Assembly: GCF_036084755.1 (NCBI RefSeq)
Contig: NZ_CP107968.1
Span: 8,006,001 to 8,070,000 of the forward strand
From: Streptomyces sp. NBC_00370
Lineage (GTDB): Bacteria > Actinomycetota > Actinomycetes > Streptomycetales > Streptomycetaceae
Length of the DNA: 64,000 nucleotides
Reading direction: 5' to 3'
The translations under genes and the position numbers were made by a program. This document shows, in pieces, positions 1 through 7,001 of the stretch. The notes beneath the pieces are model-generated. The model saw nothing but the letters and a program-made list of their open reading frames with translations, ran no database searches and was not told the DNA's origin. Position 1 is the first letter of the stretch; each line of letters begins with the position of its first letter.

Positions 1-2
1 CG

Positions 3-113
3 GGACAGACCTACGTGACGCGCAAGAACCGTAGGAACGACCCCGACCGGCTGGAGCTGCGCAAGTTCGACTCCGTGGCCGGCGAGCACGTCGTGTTCCG
101 CGAGACCCGCTGA
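3..113 (+). CDS. rpmG: 50S ribosomal protein L33 (C-terminal part)
   Basis: The 36 residues before the TGA carry the L33 signature ([20 protein letters not shown], ending in FRETR). L33 is a small protein of the large ribosomal subunit near the tRNA exit site. The part visible ends without the second CxxC of zinc-binding L33 forms, so this is probably the zinc-free (C-) paralogue. The start lies beyond the left edge of the window. It is followed after 71 bases by rpmE2 on the same strand, the usual pairing of alternative, zinc-independent ribosomal proteins in Streptomyces. Confidence 0.9.
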   Translation, partial: GQTYVTRKNRRNDPDRLELRKFDSVAGEHVVFRETR

Positions 114-184
114 CCGCGCGGCGGCCCGTTCCGGGCGCCCGAGACCGTCACTCCGCAATCGTCGTTCCGAGGAAGGATCACGTA

Positions 185-436
185 ATGAAGCCTCGTATCC
201 ACCCCGTTTCCCGTCCGGTCGTCTACCGCGACCGCGCCGCGGGAGCAGCCTTCCTGACCCGTTCCACCGCTGACTCGACTCAGCGGGTGGAGTGGGAGGA
301 CGGCAACACGTACCCCGTCATCGACGTGGAGATCTCCTCCGCGAGCCATCCGTTCTACACCGGCAAGGGCCGGGTCGTGGACACGGCAGGACGCGTGGAG
401 CGCTTCGAACGCCGCTACGGGACAGGCCGCGGCTGA
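185..436 (+). CDS. rpmE2: 50S ribosomal protein L31 type B
   Basis: An 83-residue protein with the L31 pattern: [16 protein letters not shown] at the start, then the SHPFYTGKG core near residues 57-65. It contains no cysteine, so it is the type B (zinc-free) L31 that can replace the zinc-binding form on ribosomes when zinc is short. A strong GAGGAAGG ribosome binding site lies at about 169-176. It probably shares a transcript with rpmG just upstream; in Streptomyces such C- paralogues are usually controlled by Zur, but I see no clear Zur box in the short gap, so any box would lie upstream of the window. Confidence 0.93.
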   Translation: MKPRIHPVSRPVVYRDRAAGAAFLTRSTADSTQRVEWEDGNTYPVIDVEISSASHPFYTGKGRVVDTAGRVERFERRYGTGRG

Positions 437-477
437 CCTGACACCGGCCGGACGCGCCTGAATGCCTGACACGAGAA

Positions 478-514
478 CCGGGCAGCACCCCAGGAGGGGG
501 CTGCCCGGCTCTTT
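478..514 (+). terminator. Rho-independent type terminator after rpmE2
   Basis: Perfect 9-bp inverted repeat (CCGGGCAGC 478-486 with GCTGCCCGG 500-508) followed by CTCTTT. It lies between rpmE2 (+) and the convergent MarR gene (-), so it can serve both. Confidence 0.8.
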
Positions 515-541
515 CGCGTACTGGTGCGGGACGCGGTCCGC

Positions 542-1003
542 TCAGCCGACCGGCGCTTCGAGGGATTCCAGGGTCCGCACCAGCGGAGCCAGCTGCGGCA
601 GCCGCGCCGCGGCGTCCAGCGCCTCGCGCAGCGCCGCGGCGTTGGTCGGCCGTGCCTCGGCGAGCAGGTCGAGACCCGGGGCGCTCACGTTGGTGTAGAT
701 GCCCCTGCGGTCGGTGGGGCAGAGATAGCGGACCAGCAGGCCGCGGTCCTCAAGGCGGGTCACCAGCCGGGTCGTGGCGCTCTGGCTGAGCACCACGGCC
801 TCGGCGACCTGCTTCATCTGCAGATGGCCGCCCTCGCCGTCGTGCTGTCTGCTGAGCACGTCCAGCAGCGAGTACTCGCGCGCGCTCAGCTCGTGGGCCG
901 CCTGAAGGGCGCGCTCTATGTGGCTCTCGATCCTGTCGTGCAGCAGCGAGAGGGCGCACCAGCCCTGGGCGAGGCCGGTGAGCGCGGGGTCGGTGGCGGT
1001 CAT
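542..1003 (-). CDS. MarR family transcriptional regulator
   Basis: A 153-residue winged-helix protein. The central part (ELSAREYSLLDVLS, then the MKQVAEAVVLSQSATTRLVTRLEDRG recognition region and the DRRGIYTNVS wing) is the standard MarR DNA-binding fold. The start was put at the ATG ending at 1003, which has an AGGAG site; the open frame extends further upstream but without such a site. It is transcribed divergently from an MFS exporter, the classical MarR arrangement, so it is probably a ligand-released repressor of the exporter and of itself. The inducing ligand cannot be read from the sequence. Confidence 0.88.
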   Translation of the reverse strand: MTATDPALTGLAQGWCALSLLHDRIESHIERALQAAHELSAREYSLLDVLSRQHDGEGGHLQMKQVAEAVVLSQSATTRLVTRLEDRGLLVRYLCPTDRRGIYTNVSAPGLDLLAEARPTNAAALREALDAAARLPQLAPLVRTLESLEAPVG

Positions 1004-1069
1004 GCGTGCTCCTGCGGGAGGGGGTGCGGCCGGTACGGGTGCTGCTGTCCAGGATAGGGCACGACTGCA

Positions 1070-1136
1070 ATAGAGTGCGCTTGCAAGTAGTCGGCGTGTG
1101 CAAGTATTGTCGACGCTTGTTAAGCGCACGTGCAAT
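1070..1136. promoter_or_regulatory. Probable MarR operator region between divergent genes
   Basis: The gap between the MarR gene and the exporter holds repeated TTGCA/TGCAA elements (about 1076, 1081, 1099 and 1131), including the palindromes CTTGCAAG (1080-1087) and GCACGTGC (1126-1133). Several overlapping inverted repeats in a divergent promoter are what a MarR dimer would use. The assignment is by position and symmetry only. Confidence 0.45.
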
Positions 1137-1159
1137 CATCCTCGGAAAGGCGACAGCCC

Positions 1160-2386
1160 ATGCCGCTCGCACTCATCGCCCTGGCCATCGGGGCCTTCGG
1201 TATCGGCACGACCGAGTTCGTGATCATGGGGCTGCTCCCCGACGTCGCCGCCGACTTCGGTGTCACGATCCCGACCGCGGGGCTGCTGGTGACCGGCTAC
1301 GCGCTCGGGGTCGTCGCCGGCGCACCGCTGATGACGCTCCTCGGCACCCGGATCTCGCGCAAACGCATGCTGATGCTCCTGATGGGGTTCTTCGTCGCCG
1401 GTAACGTCCTGTCCGCGCTCGCCACCGGCTTCGGCATGATGCTGGCCGGGCGTGTCGTGGCATCCCTCGCCCACGGAGCGTTCTTCGGGATCGGCTCCGT
1501 CGTCGCCGCGGGACTGGTCGCGCCGCACAAGAAGGCCGGCGCCATCGCCATGATGTTCACCGGACTCACCGTCGCCAACGTCGTCGGCGTACCGCTCGGC
1601 ACCTACATCGGACAGAGCGTCGGCTGGCGCGCCACGTTCTTCGTCGTCGCCGCCCTCGGCGTCGTCGGTCTCGTCGGCATCGCCAAGCTGGTGCCGGAAC
1701 AGCCGAGGCCGCAGGGTGTACGGCTGCGCCACGAACTGGCCGCCTTCCGCAACGCGCAGGTGCTGCTCGCCATGGCGATGACGGTCCTCGGCTTCGGCGC
1801 GGTCTTCGCCGCGATCACCTACATCGCGCCGATGATGACCGAGACGGCCGGCTTCGCCGACTCCTCCGTCACCTGGCTGCTGGTGCTGCTCGGCGTCGGC
1901 ATGGTCGTGGGCAACCTCGTCGGCGGGAAGTTCGCCGACCGCCGTCTGATGCCGCTGCTCTACGTCTCGCTCGGCTCGCTCGCCGTCGTCATGGCGCTGT
2001 TCACGCTCACCGCCCACAACAAGGCCGCCTCCGCCGTCACGATCCTGCTGATCGGAGCCCTCGGCTTCGCGACGGTACCGCCGCTGCAGAAGCGGGTGCT
2101 CGACCAGGCGTCCGCGGCACCGACCCTGGCGTCCGCCGTCAACATCGGCGCCTTCAACCTCGGCAACGCACTCGCCGCCTGGCTCGGCGGCATCGTCATC
2201 TCCGCCGGATTCGGCTATACGGCGCCCAACTGGGTCGGCGCGGCACTCGCCGCTTCGGCGCTCGCGCTCGCCCTCGTCTCCGGCGCCCTTGAGCGCCGTA
2301 CCCACCCGGCGGGCCGTCCGGTCGCCGGGTCGCCCGTCGTGGCCGGGCGGCAGGAGGAAGGTGTCCCCACCGCCACCCGGGGCTGA
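1160..2386 (+). CDS. MFS transporter, DHA1-type exporter
   Basis: A 408-residue membrane protein with about twelve hydrophobic segments. The opening segment (LAIGAFGIGTTEFVIMGLLP) and the following GYALGVVAGAPLMT stretch are characteristic of the AraJ/Cmr-like drug-proton antiporters of the major facilitator superfamily; the loop 2-3 motif appears as GTRISRKRMLM. The start at 1160 has a GGAAAGG site 10 bases upstream; the frame is open to 1130 without a better site. Substrate unknown: chloramphenicol, sugar or nucleoside efflux are all seen in this family. Probably repressed by the divergent MarR protein. Confidence 0.88.
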   Translation: MPLALIALAIGAFGIGTTEFVIMGLLPDVAADFGVTIPTAGLLVTGYALGVVAGAPLMTLLGTRISRKRMLMLLMGFFVAGNVLSALATGFGMMLAGRVVASLAHGAFFGIGSVVAAGLVAPHKKAGAIAMMFTGLTVANVVGVPLGTYIGQSVGWRATFFVVAALGVVGLVGIAKLVPEQPRPQGVRLRHELAAFRNAQVLLAMAMTVLGFGAVFAAITYIAPMMTETAGFADSSVTWLLVLLGVGMVVGNLVGGKFADRRLMPLLYVSLGSLAVVMALFTLTAHNKAASAVTILLIGALGFATVPPLQKRVLDQASAAPTLASAVNIGAFNLGNALAAWLGGIVISAGFGYTAPNWVGAALAASALALALVSGALERRTHPAGRPVAGSPVVAGRQEEGVPTATRG

Positions 2387-2487
2387 CTTGCGGTGGCACA
2401 GCTCACACGGGGGAGTACGGGCGCCCTGGAACACCGACCTATGGTTGAGCGTTCATCCATATGTGGCTGAGCGGCCACCCAGGAACG

Positions 2488-2523
2488 GCCCCGACTGGAA
2501 CCCCCCGAACCAGTCGGGGCTTT
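2488..2523 (+). terminator. Hairpin terminator upstream of matB
   Basis: Perfect 11-bp stem (GCCCCGACTGG 2488-2498, CCAGTCGGGGC 2510-2520) followed by TTT. It lies 100 bases after the MFS gene and before matB, and probably ends the MFS transcript; an attenuator role in the matB leader is also possible. Confidence 0.7.
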
Positions 2524-2587
2524 CCCGTGCGTGTGCCAGGCTTCGTGTCGACCGGCCAGACTCGTCGACACCCCTGGAGAACGACGC

Positions 2588-4024
2588 GTGTCCTCTCTTT
2601 TCCCAGCCCTGGCAACGGGCTCGGACCGGCCCGCCCTGCGATTCGGCGACCGCACGCTCAGCTACGACGAGCTGGCCGCTACGGCGACCGGCGTCGCCGC
2701 CCGGATCGCGGGCAGCGATCGGGTCGCCGTGTGGGCGACCCCCACCCTGGGCACAGCGGTGGGCGTGGTGGCAGCGCTGCTCGCCGGGGTGCCCGCCGTA
2801 CCGGTCAACCCCGGCAGCGGGGAGCGCGAGCTGGCCCATGTCGTGACCGACAGCGCGCCCTCGCTGGTCATCGCGGAGCAGGACGCCGAACTCCCGCCCG
2901 CGCTGGCCGGGCTGGAACGCGTCGACCCGCGGGCGTCAGGACCCGGCGCCGCACTGCCCGACGAGCCTTCTGCCGAGTCACCCGCACTGATCGTCTACAC
3001 CTCCGGCACCACAGGCCCGCCGAAGGGCGCCGTCCTGTCACGGCGCGCCGTCGCCGCCACCCTCGACGCGCTCGCCGACGCCTGGCAGTGGACCGCCGAC
3101 GACGTCCTGGTCCACGCGCTGCCGCTCTTCCACGTCCACGGACTGATCCTCGGCATCCTCGGCCCGCTGCGCCGGGGCGGCTCCGTCGTCCATCTGGGCC
3201 GCTTCGAGAACGGGGCCGTCGCCCGCGCGCTCGCCGGGGGCGGCACGATGCTCTTCGGCGTACCGACCATGTACCACCGCGTCGCGGAAGCGCTCCCCGA
3301 CGACCCCGCGCTCGTGAAGGCCCTGGCCGGTGCCCGGCTGCTGGTGTCGGGGTCCGCCGGGCTGCCCGTCCACGACCACCGGCGTATCGCGGCGGCGACC
3401 GGGCGCGGCGTCGTCGAGCGCTACGGCATGACGGAGACGCTGATGAACACCAGCGTCCGCGCCGACGGCGAACCGCGCACCGGAACGGTCGGACCGCCGC
3501 TCCCCGGTGTGGAGCTGCGGCTCGTCGACGAGTCGGACGCGCTGCTCGACGCGTCGGACGGCGAGAGCATCGGCGAGATCCAGGTACGCGGCCCGAACCT
3601 GTTCACGGAGTATCTGAACCGGCCCGACGCGACCGCGGCGGCCATGACCGACGGCTGGTTCCGCACCGGCGACATGGCCACCCGCGACGCGGAGGGCAAC
3701 ATCCGGATCGTCGGCCGCAAGGCCACCGACCTGATCAAGAGCGGGGGCTACAAGATCGGCGCGGGCGAGATCGAGAGCGTCCTGCTCGAACACCCGGGTG
3801 TGCGCGAGGCGGCGGTGACGGGGGAGCCCGACGACGACCTCGGCGAGCGGATCGTCGCCTGGATCGTCCCCGAACAGCCCGGCCAACCACCGACCCCCGA
3901 AGCCCTCGCCGCGCATGTGACCGCGCAGCTGTCGGCGCACAAACGGCCGCGCGTCGTGCGCTATCTGGATGCCCTGCCCCGCAACGACATGGGCAAGATC
4001 ATGAAGCGGGCGCTCCATGACTGA
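2588..4024 (+). CDS. matB: Malonyl-CoA synthetase (MatB type)
   Basis: A 478-residue AMP-forming acyl-CoA synthetase. It shows the P-loop TSGTTGPPKG (138-147), the PLFHVHGL core motif, YGMTET, the hinge region WFRTGD...VGRKATDLIKSGGYKIG, and the A10 lysine in PRNDMGKIMK near the C-terminus. The wording of these motifs and the short length match Streptomyces MatB, which makes malonyl-CoA (and methylmalonyl-CoA) from the free diacid, ATP and CoA. The GTG start at 2588 has GGAGA 8 bases upstream. The last 8 bases overlap the start of the carboxyltransferase gene, so the two are translated as a unit and may both feed malonyl-CoA to fatty acid or polyketide synthesis. Confidence 0.92.
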   Translation: MSSLFPALATGSDRPALRFGDRTLSYDELAATATGVAARIAGSDRVAVWATPTLGTAVGVVAALLAGVPAVPVNPGSGERELAHVVTDSAPSLVIAEQDAELPPALAGLERVDPRASGPGAALPDEPSAESPALIVYTSGTTGPPKGAVLSRRAVAATLDALADAWQWTADDVLVHALPLFHVHGLILGILGPLRRGGSVVHLGRFENGAVARALAGGGTMLFGVPTMYHRVAEALPDDPALVKALAGARLLVSGSAGLPVHDHRRIAAATGRGVVERYGMTETLMNTSVRADGEPRTGTVGPPLPGVELRLVDESDALLDASDGESIGEIQVRGPNLFTEYLNRPDATAAAMTDGWFRTGDMATRDAEGNIRIVGRKATDLIKSGGYKIGAGEIESVLLEHPGVREAAVTGEPDDDLGERIVAWIVPEQPGQPPTPEALAAHVTAQLSAHKRPRVVRYLDALPRNDMGKIMKRALHD

Positions 4025-5402
4025 CAGCGGAGCGGCCGACGGGACCAGTGGCAGAGCCGGCCGCCTGACGGCACGTCAGGCGATTGCCGCCGTCACCGGC
4101 GGCGCCCCCGGCACCTTCACCGAACTGCCCGCCCCGCGCCGCGAATCGGCGCCCGGCGGACCGCTCGGCTGGAAGGGGTACGACGAACAGCGCGCCCGCG
4201 CCGCCGAACTCACCGGCGAGGACGAATCCGTCGTCTGCGGTCTTGCACGCATCGGCGGCGGCCAAGCGGTGCTGATCTCCTTCGAGTTCGGCTTCCTCGG
4301 CGGCTCGCTCGGCGAAGCCACCGGCGACCGGCTCGAAGCGGCCTACACCCACGCCCGCGAAGCACGGCTGCCCGTCGTCTCACTGATCGCCACCGGCGGC
4401 AGCCGCATGCAGGAAGGCATCCGCGCGCTGCTCCAACTCCAGCGGGTGGCACGGCAGTCGGCGCTCAACCGGAGCGCGGGGCTGCCGCAGCTCGCGGTGG
4501 TGCGCGACCCCACAGCCGGCGGCGGCTGGGCCACGCTCGGCGCGGGCGCCGATGTCGTACTGGCGCTGCCGGGCGCCCAGATCGGCTTCGCCGGATCGCG
4601 GGTCCGGCCGGCCGACGCCGACCCGTACGCGTACACGGCCGAGGCCCAGCTGGCGGCCGGTCATATCGACGGCATCGTGGCCGAGGGCGACCTGCGGGCA
4701 GCCGTCGCCCGCTGGCTGACTCTGCTCACCGGAGCCTCCACCGAGCCCGCGCCACCGCCCGTGGGGCTCGGTCACACCGGCCTGCCCGGCAGCGGCTGGG
4801 ACGCGGTCGGCCAGGCCAGATCACCGCTGCGGCCACGCGCGGCCGCCTACCTCAACGCGTACTTCAGCGGATCCGAGCCGGTCAACGGCGACCGCTGCGG
4901 CGGCACCGACCCCGGCATGCTCTGCGGCTTCGGACGGCGCGACGGGCGTACGGTCGCCTACGCGGCGCAGTGCGGCACCCCCACCCTGCCGGCCGGCTAC
5001 CGGACCGCCGCCCGGCTGATCCGGCTCGCCGACCGGCTCTCCATCCCGGTCCTCACGCTCGTCGACACACCCGGCGCCGCCAACGACGCCGAGGCGGAAC
5101 GCACCGGCGCGGGCGCCGCCATCGCCGACTGCTTCGCCGCCATGGCCACCGTCCGGGTCCCGGTCACCACGCTGCTGATCGGCGAAGGCGGCTCGGGCGG
5201 CGCACTGGCCCTGTCCGCTCCCGGCAACACCTGGGCCACACCGGACAGTTACTTCTCCGTCATCGCGCCCGAGGCCGCCGCGTCGATCCTCAAACGCCCC
5301 CCGGAGGAGATCCGCGCGACAGCCGACCAGCTACGGCTGCGGCCCCAGGATCTGCTGGAACTCGGAGCCGTCAGAGGGGTGGTGCCGTCGTTATTCTCAT
5401 GA
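4017..5402 (+). CDS. Fused acetyl/acyl-CoA carboxyltransferase (beta-alpha)
   Basis: A 461-residue protein joining both halves of a carboxyltransferase. The first half (about 55-245) is AccD-like with the acyl-CoA-binding ATGGSRMQEG motif at 125-134; the second half (about 275-455) is AccA-like with VDTPGAAND and GEGGSGGALAL. The N-terminal zinc finger of bacterial AccD is absent. Such enzymes move carboxyl groups between carboxybiotin and acyl-CoA; no biotin carboxylase or carrier gene is in the window. Start ATG overlaps matB by 8 bases. Codon 459 is TTA (5391-5393), three residues before the stop, so translation should need the rare bldA leucyl tRNA. Confidence 0.88.
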   Translation: MTDSGAADGTSGRAGRLTARQAIAAVTGGAPGTFTELPAPRRESAPGGPLGWKGYDEQRARAAELTGEDESVVCGLARIGGGQAVLISFEFGFLGGSLGEATGDRLEAAYTHAREARLPVVSLIATGGSRMQEGIRALLQLQRVARQSALNRSAGLPQLAVVRDPTAGGGWATLGAGADVVLALPGAQIGFAGSRVRPADADPYAYTAEAQLAAGHIDGIVAEGDLRAAVARWLTLLTGASTEPAPPPVGLGHTGLPGSGWDAVGQARSPLRPRAAAYLNAYFSGSEPVNGDRCGGTDPGMLCGFGRRDGRTVAYAAQCGTPTLPAGYRTAARLIRLADRLSIPVLTLVDTPGAANDAEAERTGAGAAIADCFAAMATVRVPVTTLLIGEGGSGGALALSAPGNTWATPDSYFSVIAPEAAASILKRPPEEIRATADQLRLRPQDLLELGAVRGVVPSLFS

Positions 5403-5444
5403 GCCTCTCACCGGCCTTTCAGACAAGGTGTTTAAGGTGAAGCC

Positions 5445-6479
5445 GTGACGTATTCGACTCCGCCAGGCTGGCATCCCGATCCAGGACACACAGGTGACGG
5501 CCCCCGTCAGGAACGATGGTGGGACGGATCGGCGTGGACCGATCAGCTCCGCTCCGCCGACCCGGCGGCCTGGGGCGCCCCCGGAGCGCCGCCCTACCCG
5601 GCGGCGCCCCCACCGGCCCCCCGCAGGCGCGGCCGGCGATTCGCCATCGGTGCCACGGCCGTGGTGGTGGCCGCGGCGCTGGCCGGCGGTTTCTATCTGC
5701 TCGGGCGGAGCGGCGGCGACGACGACAACGCGAGTTCCGCCCCGTCCGCGGCCTCCTCACAGCCCGGTGGCGGAGGCGACAACGGCGGCCTGGGCGGCGA
5801 CGGCGGTCTCGGTGGCGGGAACGGCGGTCTCGGCGGCGGTGGCAACGGCGGCGGGGACACCGGAGGAAGCGGCGGCGGGGACGACGGCGGTGGCAGCACC
5901 GGCGGCGGCCAGAACGGCGGACCGCAGCAGCCGCAGACCGAGGCGGGCTTCGCCACCGACGCGGCGAGCGGCATCAGCATCCCCGTGCCGGACGGCTGGA
6001 AGGGCCAGTCGGGCACGGTCGGCGCCGCCGTCTCGACCGGCGACTACAAGTGCCCGGGCGACGCCTCCAAGATGTGCGAGCGCGGCGGGGTCTCCTCCTC
6101 GCCGGCCGCGGCCCTGAACAACCAGGCGACGACCGCCAAGGCGACCGCGGAGAAGGACATCGCCGCCAACGCCAAGGAGTCGTACGGCGGCTCGGTCTAC
6201 GGAAAGATCACCTCCCACCAGCAGCTCAAGTCCGAAGCGGTCACCGTGGCGGGCCAGCAGGGCTATCTGGTGCGGTGGAAGGTCGTCACGGCCAAGGGCG
6301 ACGACGGCTATGTGCAGTCGCTGGCCTTCCCGTCACCGTCCAGCCCCAAGCTGCTGGTTCTCGTCCGCTCCGGCTTCGACGTCAACACCAAGGCGCCCAA
6401 GCTGACAGTCATGGACCAGATCACCAAGGGCATCAAGGCGGCGTCCGGCGCGGCCGGCGGCAGCGGCCAGGGAGCCTGA
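5445..6479 (+). CDS. DUF2510 membrane protein with glycine-rich linker
   Basis: A 344-residue protein starting at a GTG with an AAGGTGA site. Residues 1-40 form a DUF2510 domain (PPGWHPDPG...ERWWDGSAWTDQ). After a proline-rich stretch and an RRRGRR stop-transfer cluster comes one membrane helix (about 66-86, VVVAAALAGGFYLLG). Residues 105-160 are almost purely Gly/Asn/Asp/Ser in GGDGG/GGNGG repeats, and the rest is an extracytoplasmic domain resembling other actinobacterial lipid- or wall-facing proteins with no assigned function. So the N-terminus faces the cytoplasm and the C-terminal domain lies outside. It follows the carboxyltransferase gene by 42 bases with no terminator, so may be co-transcribed. 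Confidence 0.75.
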   Translation: MTYSTPPGWHPDPGHTGDGPRQERWWDGSAWTDQLRSADPAAWGAPGAPPYPAAPPPAPRRRGRRFAIGATAVVVAAALAGGFYLLGRSGGDDDNASSAPSAASSQPGGGGDNGGLGGDGGLGGGNGGLGGGGNGGGDTGGSGGGDDGGGSTGGGQNGGPQQPQTEAGFATDAASGISIPVPDGWKGQSGTVGAAVSTGDYKCPGDASKMCERGGVSSSPAAALNNQATTAKATAEKDIAANAKESYGGSVYGKITSHQQLKSEAVTVAGQQGYLVRWKVVTAKGDDGYVQSLAFPSPSSPKLLVLVRSGFDVNTKAPKLTVMDQITKGIKAASGAAGGSGQGA

Positions 6480-6516
6480 CGGCACAGCCACAATCACCCG
6501 GCTCAGCACGTAGTTC

Positions 6517-6556
6517 CGAAGGGCGGTCCGCATCGGCGGGCCGCCCTTCGAGATCT
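6517..6556 (+). terminator. Hairpin terminator after the DUF2510 gene
   Basis: CGAAGGGCGG (6517-6526) pairs with CCGCCCTTCG (6541-6550), extended inward by three more pairs and a G-T, and followed by AGATCTTT. Confidence 0.75.
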
Positions 6557-7001
6557 TTCCGGGGTGCGGACAGGGCCGGGAGGGCCCCATCGCACGTACA
6601 CTCCTCTTATGGGTTGTACACGTGCGATGAGGGAGTGCCTGCGACAGGCCGTGCCCTGCGCGTTGTGTTCGGCCGCCGCTCACGCGGTGGCGAACGGCCC
6701 CGGCCCGGTGTCCGCACCGGAAGCCGGCTGCCGCGCCCTGCACGGCCACGGCTAACACGTCCCGAGGTATCCCGGACGGCAGCGCGGCCCTGATCCCGCC
6801 GTACGCCAGGACCGGCATCAGCCAGGTCCGCCCCGGCCCCAGAGGCACCGGCGCCCCCAGGCGCGGCATCCCACCATCCGCACTTTCCCGTACGGCGCAC
6901 GTCCCGTATCTCCCCACACCCCAGCGACGCCACGGCGCGCGACGGGCGCCCCTCGGTGCCCGCCGTACGGCCGGTGACGCCGCACCTTCGAGAGGATCCC
7001 T
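6557..7001. other. Intergenic region before the MurE-type gene
   Basis: This stretch holds a 10-bp inverted repeat, CATCGCACGT (6588-6597) and ACGTGCGATG (6620-6629), around a TACACT -10-like element (6597-6602) and the possible leaderless small ORF described separately. From 6756 to 7001 I see no convincing gene; an AGAGGA ribosome binding site for the next gene is at 6991. Confidence 0.4.
6609..6755 (+). CDS. Possible leaderless small cysteine-rich protein
   Basis: A 48-residue frame starting MGCTRAMRECLRQAVP with five cysteines. The ATG lies 6 bases after a TACACT -10-like box, which would make a leaderless mRNA, a common arrangement in Streptomyces. Codon use is less GC-biased in the third position than neighbours, so this may be non-coding. 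No family recognised. Confidence 0.25.
   Translation: MGCTRAMRECLRQAVPCALCSAAAHAVANGPGPVSAPEAGCRALHGHG

Noticed and set aside
5763-5925. GGN-type triplet repeats in the DUF2510 gene that look like a repeat array
   Set aside because: They are in-frame codons for a Gly/Asn/Asp linker, not a CRISPR or mobile repeat.
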